Shown here one piece after another: positions 7,675 through 16,563 of a stretch of DNA of 64,000 nt. Each line of letters begins with the position of its first letter. Position 1 is the first letter of the stretch. Source of the stretch: Hallerella porci (GTDB lineage Bacteria; Fibrobacterota; Fibrobacteria; Fibrobacterales; Fibrobacteraceae); assembly GCF_003148885.1 (NCBI RefSeq), contig NZ_QGHD01000006.1, positions 1 through 64,000 of the forward strand, read 5' to 3'. The notes beneath the pieces were generated by a model. The model ran no database searches. It was not told the DNA's origin and saw only the letters and a list, made by a program, of their open reading frames with translations. The position numbers and the translations under genes are program-made.

Positions 7675-9156
7675 TTCGTGGTAAAGTTTTGCAGTTTGAT
7701 ATTTCGGCGCCGTCGTGAGATTGACGCGGAGTCTTCGGAATAAATCCACATCGACTTGCGCTAAAATCACGCTCGCATGTACTTCGCAATGTTCTAATTC
7801 CGAAAGTTTTTCGAGGGCGATTTTTGCATTGTAATCGGTGAGAGCGCAGACGGAAAGGGCGACGAGAACTTCGTCCATGTGAAGACGCGGATTTTTATGG
7901 CGCAGTTGTTTCGTCTTTAAATTCTGAATGGGCTCGATGACCATCGGCGAAAGTAAACGCACTTCATCCGGAATTTTGGCTAAAGCTTTGAGCGCATTTA
8001 AAAGGGCGCTAGAACACGCTCCGAGAAGCGATGTCGTTTTGCCGGTAACGATTGTTCCGTCTTGCAATTCAATGGCGACTGCGGGAGCATTTGTCTCTTC
8101 GGCTTTTTTCTCGGCGAGGGTAGCGACAGCGCGGTCTTCGGGTTTGATGTGCGCTTGTTCCATCACCAATTTTAATTTGTAAATCTGTTCTTTGTCCGCT
8201 TGGCCTTTGCGCACTTGGCATAATGTATTGTAATAGCGGCGGATGATTTCTTGGTTCGAAGCATCGCACACGGCAGCGTCATCGATAATGCAATTTCCCG
8301 CCATATTGACGCCCATATCTGTCGGCGATTTATACGGCGAAGTGCCGAGAATGTGCGAGAAAATCGTATTCAAAACCGGGAAAATTTCGACGTCGCGGTT
8401 GTAGTTGACAGTCGTCTTTCCGTAGGCTTCGAGATGGAACGGATCGATCATATTCACATCGTTTAAGTCGGCGGTTGCGGCTTCGTATGCGAGATTCACC
8501 GGATGTTTGAGTGGAATATTCCAAATCGGGAAAGTTTCAAATTTTGCGTAGCCCGCTTTAATGCCGCGCTTATTTTCGTGATAAAGTTGCGAAAGGCAAA
8601 CCGCCATTTTTCCACTGCCGGGACCGGGAGCGGTGACGACGACGAGTTCGCGCGAAGTTTCTACAAATTCATTTTTGCCGTAGCCATTATCGCTTACAAT
8701 TAACGGAATATCGGACGGATAACCTTCGATTGGATAATGCCGATAAACTTTGAGCCCTAAATCTTCGAGCTTTTTTTGATAGGCGACTGCACTCGCTTGA
8801 TTGTCAAAACGGGTGAGGACGACGCTGCTCACATAAAGACCATAGCCGCGGAAGGCATCGATTAAACGCAGCACATCCATATCGTATGTAATGCCCAAAT
8901 CGCCGCGGACTTTATTCTTCTCAATATCGTTGGCGTTAATCGCGATGATGACTTCGGCTTTGTCTTTCATCTTCGTGAGCATTCGAATTTTGCTGTCGGG
9001 CGCAAAGCCAGGAAGGACGCGGGATGCGTGAAAATCGTCAAATAATTTTCCGCCAAATTCCAAGTAAAGTTTTCCGCCAAATTGCGCAATGCGTTCTGCA
9101 ATTTTTTCCGATTGCATCTTCAAGTAGGCGTCGTTATCAAATCCGATTTTGTACAT
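7672..9156 (-). CDS. DUF1846 family protein
   Basis: A 494-residue cytosolic protein matching the DUF1846 family in length and sequence (FDNDAYLKMQSEKIAERI at the start, MKDKAEVIIAINANDIE, then GNCIIDDAAV). The family has structural-genomics structures but no established function that I know of. A glycine-rich TAPGPGSGK (residues 175-183) resembles a nucleotide-binding loop, which hints at a nucleotide-dependent reaction; this is inference. It is separated from the upstream CDF gene by a terminator, so it is probably transcribed alone. Confidence 0.85.
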   Translation of the reverse strand: MYKIGFDNDAYLKMQSEKIAERIAQFGGKLYLEFGGKLFDDFHASRVLPGFAPDSKIRMLTKMKDKAEVIIAINANDIEKNKVRGDLGITYDMDVLRLIDAFRGYGLYVSSVVLTRFDNQASAVAYQKKLEDLGLKVYRHYPIEGYPSDIPLIVSDNGYGKNEFVETSRELVVVTAPGPGSGKMAVCLSQLYHENKRGIKAGYAKFETFPIWNIPLKHPVNLAYEAATADLNDVNMIDPFHLEAYGKTTVNYNRDVEIFPVLNTIFSHILGTSPYKSPTDMGVNMAGNCIIDDAAVCDASNQEIIRRYYNTLCQVRKGQADKEQIYKLKLVMEQAHIKPEDRAVATLAEKKAEETNAPAVAIELQDGTIVTGKTTSLLGACSSALLNALKALAKIPDEVRLLSPMVIEPIQNLKTKQLRHKNPRLHMDEVLVALSVCALTDYNAKIALEKLSELEHCEVHASVILAQVDVDLFRRLRVNLTTAPKYQTAKLYHE

Positions 9157-9185
9157 AGAAATTCCTTTTTATTCTGCGCAAAGAT

Positions 9186-9211
9186 AAAAAAACGCACCGC
9201 ATTTGCGGCGC
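9186..9211 (-). terminator. Terminator downstream of the CDF gene
   Basis: On the minus strand GCGCCGC pairs with GCGGTGC (one G-U) around an AAAT loop and is followed by seven T. Confidence 0.7.
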
Positions 9212-9217
9212 TAAAAT

Positions 9218-10189
9218 TTATTCTAAGAATAGTTGCAGAATCAAATTAGGGAAAAGTTTTTGCAATTCTTTTTCGAGAGAATTTCGCGTTTCACGAAAAC
9301 GGAAAATATTCATCTCGGAATCCTGGATGGGTGAAATGGTCACGTCGACTTCGTAGCTTGAACCGATGTGAAAAATCAGCAATTTGCGGAGAGAAAAGGA
9401 AGAATCCAAATGCGATTTGATGACGGCTTCGGTGCGGCGTTTTAAACTTTTATTCTGCGTCGTGCGCCCGATGAGAGAAAAAAATGAATGCGTGACAACG
9501 CGAATAGGCGGCGGTAAAAGAAAAAGCGAAATGATGATGACGATAATGGAATCGCCGATGTAATTCAAAAAAGAAAGACTAGAATCCGCGGGAATAAGCG
9601 CCATTAAAATGAGAGCAATTCCTGTGCCGACTGTGACAAATGTATCCATGTAAGCGGCGACAGTTTCGGATTTGAGAATGGGACTTTCGCCTCCGGTTTT
9701 ATTGGATTGTCTGCGGTAATAAAGCCAAACTCCTGCGCAGGCAAAAACCATCGCAATCGTATAAATCAAAAGCGGAATCAGTTTTAATGGCTCGGCTTCG
9801 GTTCTGTTTCCACGGACAAAGTGCAAAATATTTTCGGCGCCTTGGAAAATCGCATAAACCGTAATCGCGATAAGCAAAATTCCTTGCAGAAGCGCGTAAA
9901 CATTTTCGATGCTGTAAATGCCAAACGGATATTCATCGCTTTTCACATCGCGGTCGCGGGTAATGTAAAGCGCAATGATAAAACTCACTGCAGAAATCAC
10001 GCATAAACTGCCGTCTAACGCAAGCGCATAAGAACTCGCAAAAACATAACCGACCCAACCGCAAATTCCCATTAACACGTTAATCCAAATGCCGACTTTT
10101 AAAGTTTGCATTTCGATTTGTTTATAGTTTTTCGGATCCTGTTTTGGAAGGACCAAACGAGAAAATCGCAATTTTTGTTTCGCAGGCAT
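9218..10189 (-). CDS. Cation diffusion facilitator (CDF) family transporter, divergent metal site
   Basis: A 323-residue inner-membrane protein with six predicted membrane segments (about residues 32-52, 60-80, 101-121, 145-165, 180-200, 210-230) and a cytosolic C-terminal ferredoxin-like domain ending in IQDSEMNIFRFRETR. The layout and the DEYPFGIYSIENVYAL loop fit the CDF family. The metal-binding residues differ from the usual D-x3-D and H-x3-D: the second helix reads ALDGSLCVIS and the fifth AAYMDTF, leaving Asp/Cys and Ala/Asp. The substrate therefore cannot be named. It is divergent from the PadR gene, with 126 bases between them. Confidence 0.78.
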   Translation of the reverse strand: MPAKQKLRFSRLVLPKQDPKNYKQIEMQTLKVGIWINVLMGICGWVGYVFASSYALALDGSLCVISAVSFIIALYITRDRDVKSDEYPFGIYSIENVYALLQGILLIAITVYAIFQGAENILHFVRGNRTEAEPLKLIPLLIYTIAMVFACAGVWLYYRRQSNKTGGESPILKSETVAAYMDTFVTVGTGIALILMALIPADSSLSFLNYIGDSIIVIIISLFLLPPPIRVVTHSFFSLIGRTTQNKSLKRRTEAVIKSHLDSSFSLRKLLIFHIGSSYEVDVTISPIQDSEMNIFRFRETRNSLEKELQKLFPNLILQLFLE

Positions 10190-10280
10190 TTTTGATAAAG
10201 TAGAAATTCATTTTTCATTCGCCTTTTGCAAAGTTTTATTCGGAATGAAAAAATTTTTCCATCTTTTATCACTTTTATTT

Positions 10281-10309
10281 AGTATATTCTAACTTGGAAT
10301 ATCGGAGAG
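10281..10309 (+). promoter_or_regulatory. Promoter, inverted repeat and ribosome site ahead of padR
   Basis: ATATTC-7-GAATAT (10284-10302) is a perfect inverted repeat that overlaps a TATATT -10 element (10283-10288). CGGAGAG at 10303-10309 is the ribosome site for ATG 10316. A repeat lying on the -10 suits repression, possibly autoregulation by PadR. Confidence 0.5.
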
Positions 10310-10315
10310 TATGAA

Positions 10316-10909
10316 ATGAATCGTTATGACCTCGTTTTGCTCGGGCTAATTAAAGAGCGCGAACGAAGCGGCTATGACATTATGACGGAAATTAAAAACC
10401 GTGAATTGGATCGTTGGGCTAAAATCAGCACATCGACGATTTACAATCGTTTAACGCGTTTAGAAAAAAATGGTTCTATCGAAGGCCACGCAGAACGCGA
10501 CGGCAATCGCCCCGAACGCACGGTTTATCGTCTTTTGGAAAAAGGCGAAGAACTTTTGAAAAAAGAAGTATTGCGCCATTTGACGGGTTTTAACGATGAC
10601 CCGCGGACTCTCGGCTACGCATTTTTGTATGCGGTCGATCCGATTGATTCTGTCCGCGTGTTAGAAGTACACGAGAAAAAACTTTTAGAAGAAATCGCTC
10701 GGTTGCAGAAAATGATTGACGAAGAGCCGCGTCCGACTCTTTATCCCGAAGGTCCTTTCCTCAACTGCATGAGCCGCGACCACATTTTGGTGGAATTAAA
10801 ATACACGCGCGCAGCGATTGCCATTTTACGCGATCCTCAGAAGCAGAAAAAGCTCGGCGGCTATTTCTATATTAACTTTGGATCTCGCGATTTTAACAAA
10901 AACGCTTAG
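10316..10909 (+). CDS. PadR-family transcriptional regulator
   Basis: A 197-residue regulator with the PadR winged helix in the first 90 residues: LVLLGLI, SGYDIMTEI, then ISTSTIYNRLTRLEKNGSI and the wing ERTVYRL. The C-terminal half is the helical dimerisation domain (Vir_act_alpha type). PadR proteins repress neighbouring genes and release DNA when a small molecule binds. Candidates for control are its own gene, the divergent CDF transporter and the cellobiose phosphorylase 28 bases downstream. The inverted repeat over its -10 supports autoregulation; the effector is unknown. Confidence 0.88.
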   Translation: MNRYDLVLLGLIKERERSGYDIMTEIKNRELDRWAKISTSTIYNRLTRLEKNGSIEGHAERDGNRPERTVYRLLEKGEELLKKEVLRHLTGFNDDPRTLGYAFLYAVDPIDSVRVLEVHEKKLLEEIARLQKMIDEEPRPTLYPEGPFLNCMSRDHILVELKYTRAAIAILRDPQKQKKLGGYFYINFGSRDFNKNA

Positions 10910-10937
10910 AATTTCATTCACCATACACGGAGATAAA

Positions 10938-13439
10938 ATGAAAGCTACGACAAAGAAAAAGCCGGCTGTAAAGGCAAAAGCCAACAAGTACGGCTACTTT
11001 GATGATGCTGCAAAAGAATACGTTCTCACCACCCCGGCAACGCCGATTAAGTGGTGCAATTACGTCGGAACTCTCGATTTCGGCGGTATCGTCGATACGA
11101 CGGGCGGAACCCTCATCTGCAAAGGTGACCCGGCTCTGAACCGTATCACGAAGTACATCGCACAAATGCCTTGCTCGGATTTCAAGGCGAGCACGGTTTA
11201 TGTTCGCGTTAAAGACGGAAAGAGCTACAAGGTTTTCTCTCCGTTCTATGTCCCGACTCTCACAAAACTCGACAAGTGGGAATGCCACGTTGGTCTTTCT
11301 TATAGCCGTTGGATCGCCGAAGCTTTCGGTCTCCGCGTGCAGGTGACGATTTTCGTTCCGACGAAGTCGAATACTCTTCTTCAAGACATCCAGGTGACGA
11401 ACATCGCCGGCGGTGCAAAAGAAGTCGACATTATCCCGGTTTATGAATTCAGCCATTTCGAAGCCGAAAAGCAGCTCACGAATGCTGACTGGGTTCCGCA
11501 GACCATGACCCTCAAGGCGCATCCGGAAAAGGATGGCCACTTGGTTCTCGAACAATACGCTTATATGAAGCGCGATTACGCGGTAAACTATGTGACCGCA
11601 GATTGCAAGGTCTCTAGCTTTGACGGCGACCGTCGCGTGTTCCTCGGTCAGAACGAAATGGGCTCTTGGCAGCGTCCGCTTTCCTTGGACAACAAGGAAC
11701 TTTCGAATAGCGAATGCGACCGCGGCGACAATATCGCAGCGCTCATGATTCATGCGGGCAAAATCGGTGCGAAGAAAACTTTCCGCACTTGCACTCAGCT
11801 CGGTCAGGAACAATCTTTGAAGGTTGCTGCAAAGGCAATCAAGAAGTATCGCGATTTGAAGAATGTCGATAAGGCATTTGACGAACTCGCCAAGTTCTGG
11901 GAAAATTACCTCTCCACGATTCAGGTGAAGACTCCGGAAGCTTCGTTCAATACGATGGTGAACGTGCACAATCCGCGTCAATGCCACACGACAAAGAACT
12001 GGAGCCGTTATCTTTCCTTGTATCAGTTGGGCTACGGCACAAGCCGCGGCATCGGCTATCGTGACTCGACGCAGGATTTGATGGGCGTCATGAGCCACAT
12101 GCCGGAAGAAGCTCTCGTCCTCACGAAGAATTTGATTTCTGTTCAGCGTCCGGAAGGCAATGCGATGCACCAATATGCGCCGCTCGCTCTTGCCGAAGAC
12201 ACTGGCAGCGAAGCAAATGAAGGCGATTCCCGCGAAAAGGCAAATGCCGTTGACGCAAATGGCAATCACCTTTATGCAGACTGGTACGGCGATGACCATC
12301 TTTGGATCGTTCTCACCGTGGCTAGCTACCTCAAAGAAACCGGTAAAATGGAACTTCTCGACGAAGAAATTCCGTTCTACGAGAAAGGCAAGAAGCGTGC
12401 AGAACGCGAAAAGGGCACGATTCTCGAACACTTGAAGCGTTCGCTTCAATTTACCCGCAATCACTTGGGCAAACACGGTCTTCCGCTCCTCGGCTTCGCC
12501 GACTGGAACGACTGCATGAACCTTCCGCTCGGTGCAGAATCCACTTTCAACACAGCTCTTTATGCAAAGGCTTTGCTCGAAATGATGGATATCGAAGAAC
12601 ACCTCGGCGATACTGCTGCAGTGGAAATGTACAAGGGCTGGTACGAAGATGTCAAGAAGGCATTTAATGACAGCGCTTGGGACGGCAAGTGGTGGATTCG
12701 CTGGTTCGATAAGGACGGCGGTGCTTACGGTACGAATAAAGCGAAGTACGGCAAGATTTACTGCAACGGTCAGTCTTGGCCGGTGATCAGCGGCATCGCA
12801 ACTGGTGAACGCGCAGAAGAAGGCATGGACAGCTTGAATAAACTCCTCAACACCAAGTACGGTGTGAAGAGCTCGACTCCGGGCTATCGCGGATTCGAAC
12901 CGGCTGTCGGAGGCATCTCCACTTATCCTCCAGGAGCCAAGGAAAACGGCGGTATCTTCCTCCACACGAACCCGTGGGTGATGATTGCCGAAACAATCCT
13001 CGGCCGTGGCGATAACGCTTACAATTACTATTGCCAGATTAACCCGGCTGCGAAGAACGATATCCTCGACATCTTCGAATCGGAACCGTACTGCTATCCG
13101 CAGAACATTCTCGGTGACGAACACAAGCAGTTCGGCTTGGGCCGTAACGCATGGCTCTCGGGCACATCGACTTGGACTTATCAAGCTGCAACGCAGTACA
13201 TTCTCGGCATCCGTGCAAGCTACAACGGCCTCGTTGTTGATCCTTGCATTCCGTCGAAGTGGAACGGCTTTGAAGCAACTCGTAAGTTCCGCGGTGCAAC
13301 CTATCAAATCACGGTGAAGAATCCGGATCACGTTTCGAAGGGCGTCGCCAAGATGATTGTTGACGGTCAAGAAGTGGATTCGAATGTCGCGCCGATTTTC
13401 ACGAAGGGCACGCACAAAGTCGAAGTCATCCTCGGCTAA
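10938..13439 (+). CDS. Cellobiose phosphorylase (GH94)
   Basis: An 833-residue cytosolic enzyme that splits cellobiose with phosphate into glucose 1-phosphate and glucose, saving ATP in cellulose breakdown. It follows the clostridial cellobiose phosphorylases nearly end to end: FFDDA-type start (GYFDDAAKEYV), GYRDSTQDLMG, LLGFADWNDCMN with catalytic Asp525, GGISTYPPGAKENGGIF, and the tail VKNPDHVSKGVAKM. There is a short Lys/Ala-rich N-terminal extension (residues 1-16). ATG 10938 follows ACGGAGATAAA; the longer frame from 10818 overlaps padR. Codons such as AAG, CTC and GAA are strongly favoured, which suggests high expression. A related beta-glucan disaccharide phosphorylase is the alternative. 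Confidence 0.92.
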   Translation: MKATTKKKPAVKAKANKYGYFDDAAKEYVLTTPATPIKWCNYVGTLDFGGIVDTTGGTLICKGDPALNRITKYIAQMPCSDFKASTVYVRVKDGKSYKVFSPFYVPTLTKLDKWECHVGLSYSRWIAEAFGLRVQVTIFVPTKSNTLLQDIQVTNIAGGAKEVDIIPVYEFSHFEAEKQLTNADWVPQTMTLKAHPEKDGHLVLEQYAYMKRDYAVNYVTADCKVSSFDGDRRVFLGQNEMGSWQRPLSLDNKELSNSECDRGDNIAALMIHAGKIGAKKTFRTCTQLGQEQSLKVAAKAIKKYRDLKNVDKAFDELAKFWENYLSTIQVKTPEASFNTMVNVHNPRQCHTTKNWSRYLSLYQLGYGTSRGIGYRDSTQDLMGVMSHMPEEALVLTKNLISVQRPEGNAMHQYAPLALAEDTGSEANEGDSREKANAVDANGNHLYADWYGDDHLWIVLTVASYLKETGKMELLDEEIPFYEKGKKRAEREKGTILEHLKRSLQFTRNHLGKHGLPLLGFADWNDCMNLPLGAESTFNTALYAKALLEMMDIEEHLGDTAAVEMYKGWYEDVKKAFNDSAWDGKWWIRWFDKDGGAYGTNKAKYGKIYCNGQSWPVISGIATGERAEEGMDSLNKLLNTKYGVKSSTPGYRGFEPAVGGISTYPPGAKENGGIFLHTNPWVMIAETILGRGDNAYNYYCQINPAAKNDILDIFESEPYCYPQNILGDEHKQFGLGRNAWLSGTSTWTYQAATQYILGIRASYNGLVVDPCIPSKWNGFEATRKFRGATYQITVKNPDHVSKGVAKMIVDGQEVDSNVAPIFTKGTHKVEVILG

Positions 13440-13460
13440 TTTCTGCAGAAATTGCAAAAG

Positions 13461-13488
13461 AGACTCGCTGAAAAGCGGGTCTTTTTTT
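13461..13488 (+). terminator. Terminator after cellobiose phosphorylase
   Basis: AGACTCGC (13461-13468) pairs with GCGGGTCT (13475-13482, one G-U), followed by seven T. It separates the phosphorylase from the VWA operon. Confidence 0.85.
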
Positions 13489-13516
13489 GTATATTTCAAA
13501 AAAATTGAGGATAAAT

Positions 13517-15025
13517 ATGACTGAGGGTGAAGCAAAGACTATTTTGTCTTTGTCTCAAGAAATTATGCTGCTCGCAAATAATACGCTGGTTGTCAATCTG
13601 CGTTTTTTAGATGCTGCCATGAGCCGACTCGTTTTAATGCCGACCGATAAAATGGAAGGGCTTTCAACGGACGGACATTTTCTTTATTACAACCCGCAAG
13701 GAATTTTGAAAAATTATAAAGCGGAAAAAGAATTGGTAGTGCGCAATTATTTGCACAGTTTATTGCATTGCATTTTTCGCCATCACATCATAACGCGTTT
13801 GGTGAATCCGAATGCGTGGAATTTAGCGTGCGATATCGCAGTCGAAGTGATTATCGACGAATTAAAACTTTCGCAATTAAAAGTTTATCGCGAATCGTAT
13901 CAGGAGAGTGTCGTTTCAAATCTTCAGTCCAAAATCAAATATCTCACCGCCGAAAAAATTTACGATTACTTGATTTCCAACGCAACCGAAGAAGATTTTG
14001 CGCAGTGGGCGCGCTATTTTAAAGGCGACGATCATTCGATATGGTATTCGCAGCAAAATGCCGAAAACGTTGATGGCAACGACGATTCCAAAAATTCTGA
14101 ATCGCAATCGAACAAAAAAAGTTCACCGCAAAACGAGAAAAAATCTTCGGAAAAAAAAGGCGAAAATTTATCGGGCGAAAATTCAGAAAAGAAAAATTCA
14201 GAGGATCAAAAATCATCGGGTGAAAATTTAGAACAAGAAAATTCTTCCGACAAAAAATCTTCGGGCAGTTTACAAAGTCTTCAAGAGCAAATGGAAGATT
14301 GGAAAAATATCGCCGAAAAAATGCAAATGGATTTGGAAACATTTTCCAAAGAACGCGGTGATGCTGCGGGCAATTTAATGCAAAATTTAAAAGCGGCGAC
14401 GCGTGAAAAATACGATTACACGGCGTTTTTAAAACGTTTTGCTGTGATGGGCGAAGCGATGAAAATCAATGACGATGAATTTGATTACATTTTTTACACC
14501 TATGGACTTTCGGCTTATAAAAATCGCCCGCTGATTGAACCGCTAGAATATAAAGATGTCAAACGCATTCGAGAATTTGTGATTGCAATCGATACATCGG
14601 GCTCGACTTCTGGCGAATTGGTAGAAACTTTTGTGACGAAAACTTATAACATCTTGAAGCAATCGGAAAGTTTTCATTCGAAAGTGAATATTCACATTAT
14701 TCAGTGTGATGCAGAAATTCAGTGCGACGAAAAAATTACTTCGCAAGAAGAATTCGAACGCTACATAAAGACAATGAAAATTTACGGCGGAGGCGGAACG
14801 GACTTTTGCCCAGTTTTCCGCTATGTGGAAAAATTGCAAAAGGAACGCGAATTTAGCAATTTAAAAGGTCTCATTTATTTGACCGATGGCTGTGGAATTT
14901 TTCCGAAGCAAAAACCGAATTATAATACCGCATTCGTTTTTATCGATGACGAAATGAATAATTATAAAGTTCCCGCGTGGGCGATCAAATTGATTTTAGA
15001 AAAAGAAGATCTCCAGGAGAAATAA
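13517..15025 (+). CDS. VWA-like domain protein (DUF2201 type)
   Basis: A 502-residue cytosolic protein. The N-terminal half (about 1-170) is the putative metallopeptidase-like domain of DUF2201 proteins; its metal site reads LHSLLHCIFRHH, with the Glu of a true HExxH missing. Then comes a Ser/Glu/Lys/Asn-rich low-complexity linker (about 190-255) and a C-terminal VWA-like fold with a MIDAS motif, AIDTSGSTSG. It is the first gene of a three-gene operon; the next gene, a MoxR-type ATPase, starts two bases after its stop. Such VWA/MoxR pairs are thought to work as chaperones that insert metals or assemble complexes; the client here is unknown. ATG 13517 follows a weak GAGGA. Confidence 0.82.
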   Translation: MTEGEAKTILSLSQEIMLLANNTLVVNLRFLDAAMSRLVLMPTDKMEGLSTDGHFLYYNPQGILKNYKAEKELVVRNYLHSLLHCIFRHHIITRLVNPNAWNLACDIAVEVIIDELKLSQLKVYRESYQESVVSNLQSKIKYLTAEKIYDYLISNATEEDFAQWARYFKGDDHSIWYSQQNAENVDGNDDSKNSESQSNKKSSPQNEKKSSEKKGENLSGENSEKKNSEDQKSSGENLEQENSSDKKSSGSLQSLQEQMEDWKNIAEKMQMDLETFSKERGDAAGNLMQNLKAATREKYDYTAFLKRFAVMGEAMKINDDEFDYIFYTYGLSAYKNRPLIEPLEYKDVKRIREFVIAIDTSGSTSGELVETFVTKTYNILKQSESFHSKVNIHIIQCDAEIQCDEKITSQEEFERYIKTMKIYGGGGTDFCPVFRYVEKLQKEREFSNLKGLIYLTDGCGIFPKQKPNYNTAFVFIDDEMNNYKVPAWAIKLILEKEDLQEK

Positions 15026-15027
15026 CG

Positions 15028-16533
15028 ATGAACATTCAAGAAGCCAAAGAACAAATTAAAAATGCGATGACCGCTTATTTTACCAAAGATGATTTGGGAA
15101 ATTACATTGTTCCGATTGAAAAGCAGCGTCCGGTCTTTTTAATGGGGCCTCCGGGAGTTGGTAAAACAGCGATTATGGAACAAGTCGCGCAAGAATTAGG
15201 CGTTGGACTTTTGTCGTATTCGATGACTCATCATACGCGGCAAAGTGCGCTCGGACTTCCGTCGATTGAAGAAAAAACTTTCAACGGAAAAACGTATAAA
15301 GTCTCGGAATACACGATGAGCGAAATTATTTCTGCGGTGTATGAATTGATGGAAAAAACGGGAGTCAAAGAAGGCATTTTATTTTTGGACGAAATCAACT
15401 GCGTTTCGGAAACTTTGGCGCCGATTATGTTACAATTTTTGCAGTATAAAATTTTCGGACGTCACCGCGTTCCCGATGGTTGGATTGTCGTCACCGCAGG
15501 AAACCCGCCCGAATACAATAACTCGGTGCGTGAATTTGACATTGTGACTTGGGATCGTTTAAAACGCATCGACATTGAACCCGATTTTAATGCGTGGAAA
15601 AAATACGCGTATAAAGCAGGAGTGCACGCGTCGATTATTACATACTTAGAAATTCGTCAAGGCGATTTTTACAGCATCGAAAGCACTGTCGAAGGCAAAA
15701 GTTTTGTGACGGCGCGCGGCTGGGAAGATTTGTCGCAGATGATTATTTTGTATGAAAAGAACAATATCCAAGTCGATGTGAAATTGATTTCGCAGTATGT
15801 GCAAAATGCGAAAATCGCCAAATCGTTTGCGGCTTATTATGATTTGTTCAATAAGTACAAGAGCGATTATCAAATCGATTCGATTTTGAGCGGCAAGGCT
15901 TCAAAAGAAATTAAAACGCGTGCGAAAAAAGCAAAATTCGATGAACGTTTATCGCTTCTCGGATTGATTTTGGATGCGATTTCTTCGGAAACAAAAACGG
16001 TGATGAATTTAGATGTGACGATCAAAACGGTAATGGAAGTTTTGTCTAAATTCAAAAAGTCGGTTTTAAACGAAAAAGAAAATCCGACGCAGACATTGCA
16101 AAATTTAATTGAAAAGCAAAAATCAATTCTTGAAAATGGCAGAGATGCGCAGACTTTATCGTTAAACGATCAGCAAATTCAACATCGCGCAATCGCTGTT
16201 CTCGAAAATTTACTTCCGTCGATCAAAAATTTAGATGGGAAAAAAGCATTTGCAAACGTCAAAGCGGACTTTGATTCGCGCGTGAAAAAATTAAAAGAAG
16301 AATCGGAATCGACGAAAAATAAAATGAATCATGCGCTGAGTTTTGCGGGCGAAGTCTTTGAAAAAGGCCAAGAAATTTTGGTGCTAGTAACCGAAATGAC
16401 GGCGAACGCAAACATTGTCCGCTTTATTTCTAAATATGGTTGCGACGAATATTTTAAGTACAATCAAGAATTGATGTTTAGCGATCGCGCCAAAGCGATT
16501 GAACAAAAAATTGACGAATTAAAAATTGTTTAA
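15028..16533 (+). CDS. MoxR-type AAA+ ATPase
   Basis: A 501-residue ATPase. Walker A is MGPPGVGKTA (about residues 36-45), Walker B ILFLDEIN (about 117-124), and sensor I lies in VVTAGNPPEYN. The C-terminal third is long, mostly helical and Lys/Glu-rich, probably coiled coil. The family unfolds or remodels partner proteins together with a VWA protein; the partner is the gene just upstream. The ATG is placed by CCAGGAGA and by the two-base gap after the VWA stop. A longer frame that begins inside the upstream gene is less likely. Confidence 0.87.
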   Translation: MNIQEAKEQIKNAMTAYFTKDDLGNYIVPIEKQRPVFLMGPPGVGKTAIMEQVAQELGVGLLSYSMTHHTRQSALGLPSIEEKTFNGKTYKVSEYTMSEIISAVYELMEKTGVKEGILFLDEINCVSETLAPIMLQFLQYKIFGRHRVPDGWIVVTAGNPPEYNNSVREFDIVTWDRLKRIDIEPDFNAWKKYAYKAGVHASIITYLEIRQGDFYSIESTVEGKSFVTARGWEDLSQMIILYEKNNIQVDVKLISQYVQNAKIAKSFAAYYDLFNKYKSDYQIDSILSGKASKEIKTRAKKAKFDERLSLLGLILDAISSETKTVMNLDVTIKTVMEVLSKFKKSVLNEKENPTQTLQNLIEKQKSILENGRDAQTLSLNDQQIQHRAIAVLENLLPSIKNLDGKKAFANVKADFDSRVKKLKEESESTKNKMNHALSFAGEVFEKGQEILVLVTEMTANANIVRFISKYGCDEYFKYNQELMFSDRAKAIEQKIDELKIV

Positions 16534-16563
16534 ATTGTATCTTATTTGAAAATCGGAGGAAAT

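Noticed and set aside
10914-13535. An open frame of 873 residues antisense to the whole cellobiose phosphorylase gene
   Set aside because: It mirrors the strong codon bias of the sense gene, has no ribosome site and resembles no protein; the sense strand encodes a clear GH94 enzyme.
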